DNA of 64,000 nt from Bog-159 sp963738345 (GTDB lineage Bacteria; Acidobacteriota; Terriglobia; Bryobacterales; Bryobacteraceae): positions 1,612,001 to 1,676,000 of the forward strand of contig CAVTWI010000002.1 of NCBI GenBank assembly GCA_963738345.1, in the 5' to 3' direction. Made by a program: the position numbers and the translations under genes. The notes under the pieces were generated by a model. The model saw nothing but the letters and a program-made list of their open reading frames with translations, ran no database searches and had not been told where the DNA came from. Each line of letters begins with the position of its first letter. Position 1 is the first letter of the stretch. Shown piece after piece: positions 29,834 through 39,115 of the stretch.

Positions 29834-31513
29834 ATGGCTAACTCTTGTCTGCTTCGATTTCGCTCTCACTTCTCTGCCAGGATGGTCATGTTATTGACCC
29901 TAGGCCTGGCAGGTTTTCTTACGCAAGGCCGTGCCGAGGATCCTAAGCCGGATCCGGCAGGCATTGCAACGGGCGACAGGACCACCGCGGTGGACGCCGG
30001 CGGCACGAGTTTCGCCGTGCCGGTGCCGGCGGACAAGAATGCGCCAGACTATCCCAAGAACAAGAAAGACTACGACGACTACCAGTCACAGTCCGCGAAG
30101 GAACCGCTGGCGGTAAAGCTGGCCGATTCCGTCGGTCATCTGCGGGTAGCGACCAACTTCGCGTGGACCTTAAACACCGGCTACCTGGTGCTCTTCATGC
30201 AGGCGGGATTCGCGCTGCTGACTTGCGGGCTGGTTCGCAAGAAGAATGCCGGCCATTTGATGATGCTGAACTTCGCCGCTTATGTGTTCGCTTTCCTGGC
30301 TTACTATGCGGTGGGCTACGCGTTCCAGTTCGGCGCGGTGGCGGTAAATGCGGCGCCGGCAAATCTGGGCGGCGCTCCGACGCTGAACCACTATCTGCTG
30401 GGCAGCGGGCAATGGGGCTTCCTGGGAGGCAAGGGCTTCTTTATGACGGGGCCGGCTTACGATGCGGGTAGCAACTGCCTGGCCTTATTCGAAGTCGTGT
30501 TCATGGAGACGGCCGGTTATATCATTGTGGGCGCGATCTGCGAGCGCATCACTTTTTGGGCGTTTCTGATCTGCGAGCTATTCGTTGGCGCGCTGCTGTA
30601 TCCGATCTTCGGTTGCTGGGTATGGGGCGGTGGTTGGCTGTCACAAGTAGGGTCGACCTTGAACCTGGGTCACGGCTATGTGGATTTCGCCGGATCGAGT
30701 GTCGTGCATGCGGTGGGCGGATTCTGCGCCATGGCGCTGGCGATTATCCTAGGCCCGCGGTTGGGCAAGTATGGGAGAGATGGAAAGCCGCGAGCTTTTC
30801 CGGCGCATAACCTGGTGTACGTGGTGTCGGGAACGTTCATCCTGCTATTTGGATGGATGGGTTTCAATCCGGGATCCACGTTGGGCGCGACTGACTTGCG
30901 CATCTCTGTGGTGGCCATCAACACCAATCTGGCAGCGGTGGCCGGATCAGCGGTGGCCATGCTGATCTGGTACTTCATGTTCGGCAAGCCGGATGTGACT
31001 ATGGCGTGCAATGGCATGCTGGCAGGCTTGGTGGCCATTACCGCACCATGCGCGTTCGTCTCGCCGACCTCGGCGGTGGTGATCGGCATACTGGCAGGCG
31101 CGCTGGTTTGCGGTGGCGTATTGTTCAACGAGCGAGTGACTAAGATCGACGATCCCTGCGGCGCCATTTCGGTACACGGCTTCTGCGGGTGGCTGGGGGC
31201 GGTGTGCGTGGGGATATTCGCCGATGGAACCTATGGGTCGGGCTGGAATGGCGTCGGCGCGGCAAGCTATCTGGGCCACGCGGGTCAAGGCGTGACGGGT
31301 TTGCTTTACGGCGATACACGGCAGTTCTTCTGCCAGCTTGGCGGAGCCACTTTGTGCGCGATTTGGGCGTTTGGTGCGACTTATGTGGTGTTCTCGCTGG
31401 TGAACAAAGTCAAATCCATGCGGGTGAGTCCCGAGGTGGAATTGGAGGGACTTGATGTGCCGGAGTTTGGCATGCATGCCTATCCGGAGGACGCCGTAGT
31501 CACAATGGAATAA
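29834..31513 (+). CDS. amt: Ammonium transporter with long N-terminal extension
   Basis: From the ATG at 29834 the protein has 559 residues, longer than the usual 400-450. A signal-like hydrophobic segment (VMLLTLGLAGFLTQGRA) is followed by about 90 polar residues before the first Amt helix (TLNTGYLVLFMQAGFALL). The pore histidines are in SSVVHAVGGF and ISVHGFCGW; other family marks are VFMETAGYIIVGAI, FNPGSTLGA and the signature-like MACNGMLAGLVAITAPCAFVSP. Eleven or more membrane helices. Inner-membrane ammonium/ammonia channel. No glnK gene adjoins it, and it runs against the kdp block. A further upstream TTG at 29804 is in frame. Confidence 0.92.
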   Translation: MANSCLLRFRSHFSARMVMLLTLGLAGFLTQGRAEDPKPDPAGIATGDRTTAVDAGGTSFAVPVPADKNAPDYPKNKKDYDDYQSQSAKEPLAVKLADSVGHLRVATNFAWTLNTGYLVLFMQAGFALLTCGLVRKKNAGHLMMLNFAAYVFAFLAYYAVGYAFQFGAVAVNAAPANLGGAPTLNHYLLGSGQWGFLGGKGFFMTGPAYDAGSNCLALFEVVFMETAGYIIVGAICERITFWAFLICELFVGALLYPIFGCWVWGGGWLSQVGSTLNLGHGYVDFAGSSVVHAVGGFCAMALAIILGPRLGKYGRDGKPRAFPAHNLVYVVSGTFILLFGWMGFNPGSTLGATDLRISVVAINTNLAAVAGSAVAMLIWYFMFGKPDVTMACNGMLAGLVAITAPCAFVSPTSAVVIGILAGALVCGGVLFNERVTKIDDPCGAISVHGFCGWLGAVCVGIFADGTYGSGWNGVGAASYLGHAGQGVTGLLYGDTRQFFCQLGGATLCAIWAFGATYVVFSLVNKVKSMRVSPEVELEGLDVPEFGMHAYPEDAVVTME

Positions 31514-31531
31514 TAGACTGGAACAGGCGGG

Positions 31532-32897
31532 CTACCACACGCCTTGTTTCGCGCCAAACCACCAGACTAAACCAATGGTGGCGGTGCTCTGTTCCTTCTT
31601 CAGCAGGTCGAGTGTGTCCGTCAGGAAATAGGGGCGGTTCGAGAAATCGCGCCGCCATTCGAGACGGGTCAGGAATCCTTCGCCGAACTTGTATTCGGTG
31701 GTTAGAGTAGCTTCGCGTAGGACTTGCGCGGTACCGCTAAACAGGCCGCCATGGTCGGCCATAAACTCAGTTCTGGCGGCCAGGGCGAGCTTCGGGAAGA
31801 ACTGGTAGCGGATATATCCGGCACCGCCATAAGTATAGGCAGGAAGCGAATTGGTATAGAGCCGCTGGTTGACATAGTCACCTTCGAAGGCGAACTGTAG
31901 TTTGGGGGATATCTGGACGGTGGCGTAGGTATCGATGATATTCAGGTGTCCTTTGGGCGGATTGGGAATTGGTTCAAACGGTACGCCCTGCAAGGTGGGC
32001 AGCGAAGGCAGGCTTCCGGGCGCGGCGTTGGGGAAATACATGGCGTCGGGATGCTCCTGGCCGAGGTAGTAGTTTGTCGTCCAGGCAACGTTCTTTGCGG
32101 GCTGGAGCGTGAATCCGATTAGCTGGTCCTTGTAGCCGTTGAATGGTTCGGTTTGGTCCGTGCCGTTGGTCATCCAATAATTGAGCGCCAACTTGTCACT
32201 CACTTTGTAAGCTACCCGCGCTCCCATGTGATAGAAGGGCAGATAAGCGAACCAAAAGGAGCGCGAGTAATTGATCTGATCTTTGCTGTAGTTCCCCTCG
32301 ATACCTAACGAACTGGCCCATTTCCCGAAATCCACGGTGACACCACTTCCGAGTGGAATCACATATGTGCCGTAAGCCTGAAAGATATTGCGGTATATTT
32401 CAGGCCGCAGTTCGTTGGCGGCATTGCCTTGGGACGATTCGGTTGCCTGGCCCCACTGCAGGTCTACGCGCGCGCCGAACGGCTTGCCATTGGCTGGGTC
32501 CGGAGTTCTTTCGAGGATGAGGGAAGCCTGGTTTAGACTGAAGGCGTTGCTGAGCACGTCGTAGGCGCGCAGAAGGTTAGCTCGTCCGATGGGTGCGTTG
32601 AAGTTATAACTGTAATATCCGTCGACCTGGAAGTTTACCGTGGAACCGGCGAGGAATCCCTGGGGCGCGGGCGCCTGCGCGGCGGCAGTGACTGGTGCGG
32701 GCGGTTCGGGCGTGGACAATCCAGCCCTGTTTTCCAGTTCGGCTACACGCTTTTCCAATTGTTCGATACGGTCAAGCAACGCTTTCTCGCGTTCCTCAGT
32801 GGTTTGCGCGGCGGTTGACAGCGCCAAAGCAAACGTGGCAGCAAGACAGACAACCTTGAGTAATATCGTGGCAACCCCTGATATTACGATACAACAT
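31532..32897 (-). CDS. Outer-membrane porin-like barrel next to kdp
   Basis: The mature part (TTEEREKALLDRIEQLEKRVAELEN) starts with a short coiled coil, then a proline-rich linker and a long barrel with strands such as VNFQVDGYYSYNF, ARVDLQWGQATE and LAARTEFMADHGG, ending in TIGLVWWFGAKQGVW. It resembles the outer beta-barrel BBP2/putative porin family. The intact frame begins only at a TTG at 32827. Upstream the same frame encodes KVVCLAATFALALSTAAQ, a good signal peptide, without a start codon; an ATG at 32897 joins it if one G in a GGGG run near 32875 is extra. About 450 residues. It lies 15 nt after kdpC, so it is probably the last gene of the kdp operon. Confidence 0.75.
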
Positions 32898-32912
32898 TGC
32901 AGAAGATTGCAG

Positions 32913-33479
32913 TTACTTCCGGTCTAAGTCAAGGTTGAGCAGCAGAATGTTGACGCGGGGTTCGCCGAAGACGCCGAATTGCCGGCCCTCAACGCGCCGG
33001 TCTACAGCTTGGCGGATGGTGGCGGCAGGCAGGTTACGCGCTTTGGCGACGCGGTCGACCTGAGCGTATGCGGAAGCGGGACTAATGTGCGGATCGAGGC
33101 CGCTGGCGGATACGGTGAGCAGGTCGGCCGGAATAGGCCCGGTGTAAGTTGGGTTTTCCTGACGGAACTTCTTGATGTCATCACTGACACGCGTGACTAA
33201 GGCTTGATTCGTCGGCCCCAGATTGGTCGCGCCGGAGTTGGCGGCGTCGTAACCGTCACCGGCTCCGGAAGGACGGCCATGGAAGTATTCGGGCTTCGTG
33301 AACTTCTGACCGATCAGGGCGGAGCCTACCATTTTTCCGTTTACGGTGATCATACTGCCGTTCGACTGGTGAGGGAACAAGACCTGCGAAAGGCCGGTGA
33401 CTACCAGCGGATAAATAAGTCCGGTGATGACGGTAATGACCAGCGTAAGCATCACGGCGGGAATCAGTATTTTTTTCAT
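32913..33479 (-). CDS. kdpC: Potassium-transporting ATPase subunit C
   Basis: A 188-residue protein from the ATG at 33479, with AAGGAA upstream. One N-terminal membrane helix (ILIPAVMLTLVITVITGLIYPLVVTG), then the KdpC periplasmic domain with SALIGQKFTKPEYFHGRPS, SGATNLGPTNQAL, LTVSASGLDPHISPASA and the C-terminal GEPRVNILLLNLDLDRK. Assembly subunit of the KdpFABC high-affinity K+ pump. Intact frame, 10 nt after kdpB. Confidence 0.93.
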   Translation of the reverse strand: MKKILIPAVMLTLVITVITGLIYPLVVTGLSQVLFPHQSNGSMITVNGKMVGSALIGQKFTKPEYFHGRPSGAGDGYDAANSGATNLGPTNQALVTRVSDDIKKFRQENPTYTGPIPADLLTVSASGLDPHISPASAYAQVDRVAKARNLPAATIRQAVDRRVEGRQFGVFGEPRVNILLLNLDLDRK

Positions 33480-33489
33480 GTCGGGTTCC

Positions 33490-35619
33490 TTAAGCGAGGT
33501 GCAGCAGGCCCAGCAGGCGGTCAATGATCCAGATGCCGGGGAAGGGGGCGATGACGCCGCCGACGCCGTAGATCAGCAGGTTGCGGCGGAGCAAGGCGGC
33601 CGGCCGTGAGCGGCTTATAGGCCACGCCGCGCAGGGCTAGCGGGATCAGGGCGATGATGATCAGCGCGTTGAAGATTACGGCCGCCAGTACGGCGCTCTG
33701 CGGGGTTGCGCAGGTACATGATGTTCAGCTTCTGCCAGCACCGGGTAAGTGGTCATGAACATAGCCGGCAGGATGGCGAAATACTTGGCGACGTCGTTGG
33801 CGATGGAGAAAGTGGTCAGCGCGCCGCGGGTCATCAGCAGTTGTTTGCCGATGGCCACGACTTCGATGAGCTTGGTCGGATTGCTGTCGAGGTCGACCAT
33901 GTTGCCGGCTTCCTTGGCGGCCATGGTGCCGGTGTTCATGGCCAGGCCGACGTCGGCCTGCGCCAGGGCAGGGGCGTCGTTGGTGCCGTCACCGGTCATG
34001 GCGACTAGGCGGCCTCCGGCCTGCTCCTTCTTGATGAGGTCCATCTTGTCTTTGGGGGTGGCTTGCGCCAGAAAATCGTCGACGCCGGCTTCGGCGGCGA
34101 TGGCGGCGGCGGTGAGCGGATTGTCGCCGGTGATCATGACGGTGCGGATGCCCATGCGGCGCAGTTGCTCGAAACGCTCGCGCATGCCGCCCTTGACGAC
34201 GTCTTTCAAGTGGATGACGCCCAGCGACGCGGTCGCGATCGGCGACGACTAGCGGCGTGCCGCCGGAACGCGAGATGCGCTGCGGTGGTTTCGAGTCAGT
34301 TCGGGCGGAATCTTGCCGCCCTGTTCCTGCACGAATTCGACCACGGATTCGGTAGCGCCTTTGCGGATGCGGCGGCCATCGAGATCGACGCCGCTCATGC
34401 GGGTTTGCGCGGTGAAGGGGATGAAGTGGGCTTCGTGTTCGGCGACTTCGCGTCCGCGGTAGGCGTACTTTTCCTTGGCCAGGACGACGATGGAGCGGCC
34501 TTCCGGGGTTTCGTCGGCCAGGCTCGAGAGCTGCGCGGCGTCGGCCAGTTCGGCTTCCGTGGCGTCACCGATGGGGATGAACTCGACTGCCTGGCGATTG
34601 CCGAGCGTGATGGTGCCGGTCTTATCGAGCAGCAGTGTGTTGACATCGCCGGCCGCTTCCACGGCTTTGCCGCTCATGGCCAGTACGTTGTGCTGCATCA
34701 CGCGATCCATGCCGGCGATACCGATGGCGGAGAGCAGGCCGCCGATGGTGGTGGGAATCAGGCAGACCAGCAGCGAGATCAGCACGGTAACGCTGGGCGC
34801 CTCGCCGAGGCCGGCGGATTTGACGCTGTACTGGGCAAAGGGATAGAGGCTGACCACGGCCAAGCAGGAAGATGAATGTCAGGCCGGCGATCACGATGTT
34901 CAGCGCGATTTCGTTGGGCGTTTTCTGGCGCTCGGCGCCTTCTACCAGAGCGATCATGCGGTCGAGAAATGTTTCGCCGGGGTTCGAGGTGATCTGTACT
35001 TTGATCTGGTCGGAGAGCACCTTGGTGCCGCCGGTGACGGCACTGCGGTCGCCGCCCGATTCGCGAATGACCGGGCGCGCTCTCGCCGGTGATGGCGGAC
35101 TCATCCACGCTGGCGATGCCTTCGATCACATCGCCATCGCCCGGGATGATGTCGCCGCGTTCCACCAGCACGACATCGCCGCGGCGCAGTTGAGTGGCGG
35201 CAACGAGTCTCGTACTTCTTGCCGTTCTTCAAGCGCTTGGCCATGGTTTCGGTCTTGGTCTTGCGGAGCGTGTCGGCCTGCGCTTTGCCGCGGCCTTCCG
35301 CCATGGCTTCGGCGAAATTGGCGAACAGCACGGTGAACCAGAGCCACAAGCGTGATCTGGAAACGTGAAGCCGATGTTGTGCGCCCATAGCGAGATCTTT
35401 GAAGACCTCGAGGGTGGTCATGGCGGCTCCGACTTCCACCACGAACATGACCGGATTCTTCATCATCAGGCGCGGATTCAGCTTGACGAATGAATCGCGG
35501 ATGGCGCGCCGCACGATGGGCGGATCGAAGAGCGGACGCGCGCGCACGGCCTTCTTCGAGATCAGCAGGGGCTCGGTGACGTAGGACGATGATGAAGGCG
35601 GCGATTCGATTACAGGCAT
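33490..35619 (-). CDS. kdpB: Potassium-transporting ATPase subunit B; many frameshifts
   Basis: The P-type ATPase subunit of KdpFABC, about 690 residues when joined. Motifs in order: TLWLWFTVLFANFAEAMAEGRGKAQ, the actuator loop SAITGES, phosphorylation site DKTGTITLGNRQA, ITGDNPLTAAAIA, hinge motif MTGDGTNDAPALAQADVG and VDLDSNPTKLIEVV. Frames change near 35390, 35365, 35355, 35200, 35080, 34862, 34250 and several times between 33720 and 33600; those I resolved each read as one extra base. The true C-terminus, GIWIIDRLLGLLHLA, ends at a TAA at 33490-33492, 10 nt before kdpC. The start is 4 nt after kdpA. Confidence 0.9.
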
Positions 35620-35623
35620 TATC

Positions 35624-37420
35624 TTAACTCCAGAATCCGGTCAACATCATGGAAAACAGTTTGCCCTCGTGCATCAGGAAATGCTCGACGATGGGGCCGA
35701 GCGATAGGGCGGGGAAGAAGGTGAGCGCGCCCACGACCAGAATGACGCCCACCAGCCATCCGACGAAGAGCGCGCCGTGGGTGGGGAAGGTTCCGGCCGA
35801 AACCGGCACCATTTTCTTTTGGGCCAGGCTGCCGGCGGCGGCCAGCAGCGGAATCATCATCAGGAAGCGGCCGATCAACATGGCGAGGCCGATGGTGGTG
35901 TTGAAGAAGGGCGTGTTGGCGTTGAGACCCATGAACGCGCTGCCGTTGTTGCCGGTGGCGCTGGTATAGGCGTAAAGCATTTCGGTAAGTCCGTGCGGGC
36001 CGTTGTTGGACAGGTTGGCGGTGGCGTGCGCCGGGCGGATTGATCCAGGCGTTCTTGGCGAAGTGGGCCACCATGCCGCCGCCGGCGAACAGCAGGATGC
36101 TGGCGGCCAGCACCAGCATGGCCAGCATGGCCATCTTGACTTCCTTCTGCTCGATCTTCTTGCCGAGATATTCGGGCGTGCGGCCGACCATCAGACCGGC
36201 GAGAAAGACGGCCAGGATGGCATACATCAGCATGCCGTAGAGACCGGCGCCGACGCCGCCGAAGATGACTTCGCCGAGTTGGATGTTGAATAGCGGAACC
36301 AAGCCGCCGAGCGGCGTGTAGCTGTCGTGCATGCTGTTCACCGCGCCGCAACTGGCGTCGGTAGTGATGACCGCAAACAGCGCCGAGGCGGGGATGCCGA
36401 AGCGCACTTCTTTGCCTTCCATATTGCCGCCGGGCTGGGCGGCGGTGGCTTCGCTTTGCGACGCCTAGTTTCGAGAGATTCGGATTGCCGGCCTGTTCCG
36501 CCGGATAAACCACGAAGACGCCGGCGAGGAAGACGATACTCATGGCGGCGAAGAGCGCCCAGCCCTGCCGGGTGTCTTTCACCATCTTGCCGAAGGTGTA
36601 AGTCAGTCCGGCGGGAATGACGAAGATGAACAGCATCTGGAGGAAGTTCGAGAAAGGCGTGGGGTTTTCGAAGGGATGGGCGGAGTTGGCGTTGAAGAAT
36701 CCGCCGCCATTGGTGCCGAGCATCTTGATGGCTTCCTGCGAAGCGGTGGGGCCTTGGGCGATGGTCTGAACGCCGCCTTCGAGGGTGGCGATTTTGGTGT
36801 ACGGATGAAGGTTCTGGATGCAGCCTTGGGAGACCAGGACGAGCGCTGCGGCGATAGAGAGCGGGATCAGCAGGTAGAGCGTGGCGCGGGTGACATCCAC
36901 CCAGAAGTTGCCGATGGAGTTGGCGGAGCGGCGGGAGAATCCGCGCACCATGGCCATGGCGCAGGCGATGCCGGCGGCGGCCGAAGTGAAGTTATGCACC
37001 GCCAAGCCCGACCATCTGGGTAAAGTAGCTGACGGTGGTTTCGGGCGTGTAGGCCTGCCAGTTGGTGTTGGTGCCGAAACTGACGGCGGTATTGAAGGCG
37101 AGGTCGGGCGAGATCAGTTTGCCGCCGAAGCCCTGGGGGTTGAAGGGCAGCAAGCCTTGGACGCGTTGGATCAGGTAGGTGAGAAGGATGCCGACCAGGC
37201 TGAAGGCCAGCAGCGAGGCGGCATAGTGGGTCCAGCGCTGTTCGGCGGATTCGTCGATGCCGCTGATTTTGTAGATGAGGCGTTCGAAGGGTCGCACGAC
37301 GGGGTGGAGGAAGGTCCGTTCGCCTTCGAAGAGGCGGGCCATGTAGAGGCCGGTGGGTTTGGTGAGGGCCAGGAGGACGGCGAAATAGAGGAAGATCTGG
37401 AAGAGACCGATGGAAGTCAT
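35624..37420 (-). CDS. kdpA: Potassium-transporting ATPase subunit A; three frameshifts
   Basis: The K+ channel-like subunit, about 598 residues joined. The four selectivity-filter regions are visible: VSFGTNTNWQAYTPE, GTNGGGFFNANSAHPFENPT, TTDASCGAVNSMHDSYTPLGG and SATGNNGSAFMGLNANTPF. Frames change near 37010, 36450 and 36030, each as one inserted base. The start MTSIGLFQIFLYFAVLLALTKPTGLYMARLFEGE is typical. Inner membrane, ten or so helices. It lies 3 nt after kdpF and 4 nt before kdpB. Confidence 0.93.
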
Positions 37421-37423
37421 AGT

Positions 37424-37508
37424 TTAGAAGCGCTCCGGGCGCAAGCAGCGCGTAGATGAGGTAGGCGCCGACGGCGGCGGCGATGATGGCTGCAAGGATA
37501 TATTCCAT
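37424..37508 (-). CDS. kdpF: KdpF small membrane subunit; one frameshift
   Basis: ATG at 37508 with AGGAA six bases upstream. The first part reads MEYILAAIIAAAVGAYLIYALL; removing one G from CTTGCGCCCGG near 37444 continues it as RPERF and a stop at 37424-37426, the classic KdpF ending. The product is 27 residues with one membrane helix and stabilises the KdpABC complex. Without the correction the frame runs on into kdpA. Confidence 0.8.
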
Positions 37509-37516
37509 GGGGGTTC

Positions 37517-37600
37517 CTAGAGGCGGTCGCAACCGCGGACGTAAGCCCAACTGAGCAGGAAGAACAGGACGGTAATGACGACGAAGAACAGGTCGAGCAT
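37517..37600 (-). CDS. 27-residue membrane microprotein in the kdp operon
   Basis: A complete intact frame from the ATG at 37600 to a TAG at 37517-37519. It codes for a hydrophobic stretch starting MLDLFFVVITVLFFLLSW and ending AYVRGCDRL. It is one membrane helix with a short charged C-terminal tail, distinct from KdpF, which follows 8 nt later. Small genes of similar form (helix, then Y-x-RGC-E/D-RL) occur ahead of kdpF in other phyla in my recollection, but I know no assigned function. It lies 4 nt downstream of the USP gene, so it should be cotranscribed with kdp. Confidence 0.65.
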   Translation of the reverse strand: MLDLFFVVITVLFFLLSWAYVRGCDRL

Positions 37601-37604
37601 ATGT

Positions 37605-38066
37605 TTATTTCACCTTAACTATAGCGACGCTATGGCCGCGCGACGAGAGTTTGCGGGCGAGGCGCTCTTCCCTTGTTTTCCACCAGCGGGCGCGGGCGCC
37701 GAGGACGACTAGGGATTGGCGGGGTAAGAGGCCGAGGTAGGCGTCGGCGGGATCGCGGGCGAAGACCAGTTTTATGCGAATGGACGCGGCGGTGGTACGG
37801 GCGAGGGTGGCGAGGTCGGCTTCCAGGCGCCGGCGGATTCCTTCCTGGCAATCGAGGGGCGATGGGTAAGGGAGGACGTGTACAGCCATGAGGACGACTT
37901 GGGCTCGAGAACCGCGGGCTAATTCGGACGCGGCAGCCAAGGCGTGGGCGGTAAGGGCGGGATCGGTATAGGGGACGACGAGTTCGAGCGGGGTCGGTGG
38001 CTGGTCGATTTGCGCCAGGGGGAGTTCGACGGTGTCGCGCAAGTACGTGATGGTGCCCTGCATCAT
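37605..38066 (-). CDS. Universal stress protein-like gene heading the kdp operon
   Basis: A 153-residue protein (a second ATG follows the first). The USP fold shows in LELVVPYTDPALTAHALAAASELARGSRAQVVLMAVHVLPYPSPLDC and the C-terminal half LVFARDPADAYLGLLPRQSLVVLGARARWWKTREERLARKLSSRGHSVAIVKVK. The usual ATP-binding GxxGxxGxxS pattern is absent, so it may not bind ATP. It is the first gene of a run USP, microprotein, kdpF, kdpA, kdpB, kdpC, porin, all with short gaps. Confidence 0.75.
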   Translation of the reverse strand: MMQGTITYLRDTVELPLAQIDQPPTPLELVVPYTDPALTAHALAAASELARGSRAQVVLMAVHVLPYPSPLDCQEGIRRRLEADLATLARTTAASIRIKLVFARDPADAYLGLLPRQSLVVLGARARWWKTREERLARKLSSRGHSVAIVKVK

Positions 38067-38322
38067 CCTTACGGTAAGTGGGGGGGCGTAAGGAAGTCGT
38101 TAAGGAAGGGTCATGATTGTGTGGGGGACGGCGGCGATTGGGCAAAATTGGGCAGGATTTTACGAGATTTGCCGGGGAGGGGGTGTTGGTGGCGAACGAA
38201 GCCAATTGAAAATTCCGGTCAGGAGCGCAGCCTAGTGGGATTGGGCAAAAATGGGCAGGTTTTTCAAGAAAAAGGGATAGGCCATCCTGCCCTTATGGGA
38301 TATCTGGTTAGTGTCCTTAGGA
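38067..38322 (-). promoter_or_regulatory. kdp operon upstream region with two paired direct-repeat sites
   Basis: A 256-nt gap between adk and the first kdp-operon gene. It holds two copies of a composite site. Copy 1 has TTGGGCA at 38138-38144 and again at 38148-38154; copy 2 has TTGGGCA at 38241-38247 and ATGGGCA at 38251-38257. Within each copy the half-sites are 10 bp apart, one helical turn, the spacing expected for tandem binding of an OmpR/KdpE-type regulator; the copies are 103 bp apart. The sites lie about 70 and 175 bp before the USP start codon. I see no convincing -35/-10 pair. Confidence 0.5.
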
Positions 38323-38991
38323 TCAGGCGGGACAGGCTATGGTTTCGGCATGAGCGGCGAGGATGCGCTCGATTTCGCCGGCGATTTGGGCGGGTGAACC
38401 GGTGGCATCCACGCGGCGGCAGCCTCCGTGGCGGTAATAATCGACGACGGGGCCGGTGGCATCGTGATAGGCCTTGAGGCGGGCCAGGATGACTTCTTCG
38501 GTATCGTCTTCGCGGCGGAGTAAGGGGGAACGGTCGTCGTCGCAGATTTCGCCGGTTTTGGGAGGCTGCGAGAGCATGTTATAGATACGTCCGCACTGGC
38601 CACACTGGCGGCGGGCGGTGATGCGGGAGACCAGAACGTCGGCGGGCACATCCAGATGGATGGCGATGGGGTCGGGCAGGCCCATTTTGCGCACGAGTCC
38701 GGCGAGGAAAGTAGCCTGTTCGAGGGTGCGCGGGTAGCCATCCAGGAGGAATCCGTTGGCGCAATCGGGTTGGCTGATTCGGCTGGCGACGATACGATCG
38801 ACGATGTCATCGCCGACGAGGCCTCCGGACTTCAGGATGGAGCAGGCCAAGCGGCCCAGGTCGGTGCCGGCTCTACATTCGGCGCGGAACATTTCACCGG
38901 TAGAGATGGCGGGGATATGAAAGCTATGGGCAATCGACGCTGCCTGCGTACCCTTGCCACAGCCGGGGGGGCCGAATAAGAGGACGATCAT
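38323..38991 (-). CDS. adk: Adenylate kinase, zinc-LID type
   Basis: A 222-residue enzyme that interconverts ATP, AMP and ADP. P-loop GPPGCGKGTQ at residues 7-16, AMP-binding STGEMFR, GFLLDGYPRT and the LID with CGQCGRIYN ... GEICDDD, where three cysteines and an aspartate would bind zinc. R-rich LLRREDDTEEVILARL follows. Not within a ribosomal-protein operon as in many bacteria; upstream is a divergent HlyD gene, downstream the kdp region. A second, housekeeping copy elsewhere is possible. Confidence 0.92.
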   Translation of the reverse strand: MIVLLFGPPGCGKGTQAASIAHSFHIPAISTGEMFRAECRAGTDLGRLACSILKSGGLVGDDIVDRIVASRISQPDCANGFLLDGYPRTLEQATFLAGLVRKMGLPDPIAIHLDVPADVLVSRITARRQCGQCGRIYNMLSQPPKTGEICDDDRSPLLRREDDTEEVILARLKAYHDATGPVVDYYRHGGCRRVDATGSPAQIAGEIERILAAHAETIACPA

Positions 38992-39115
38992 AGTACCTCC
39001 GGGACCGGATTAAAAGATGTATAGGTCCGATAGTATGGTATCACCTTGCGGGAACTTTAGCGAGATTGAAACGGGGGGGCGCAAGCCGCGGGCACACCCC
39101 ACTAAGATAGGAAGA

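Noticed and set aside
38992..39115. c-di-AMP or other riboswitch near adk and kdp
   Set aside because: No conserved riboswitch core could be matched in this gap or in 38067-38322.
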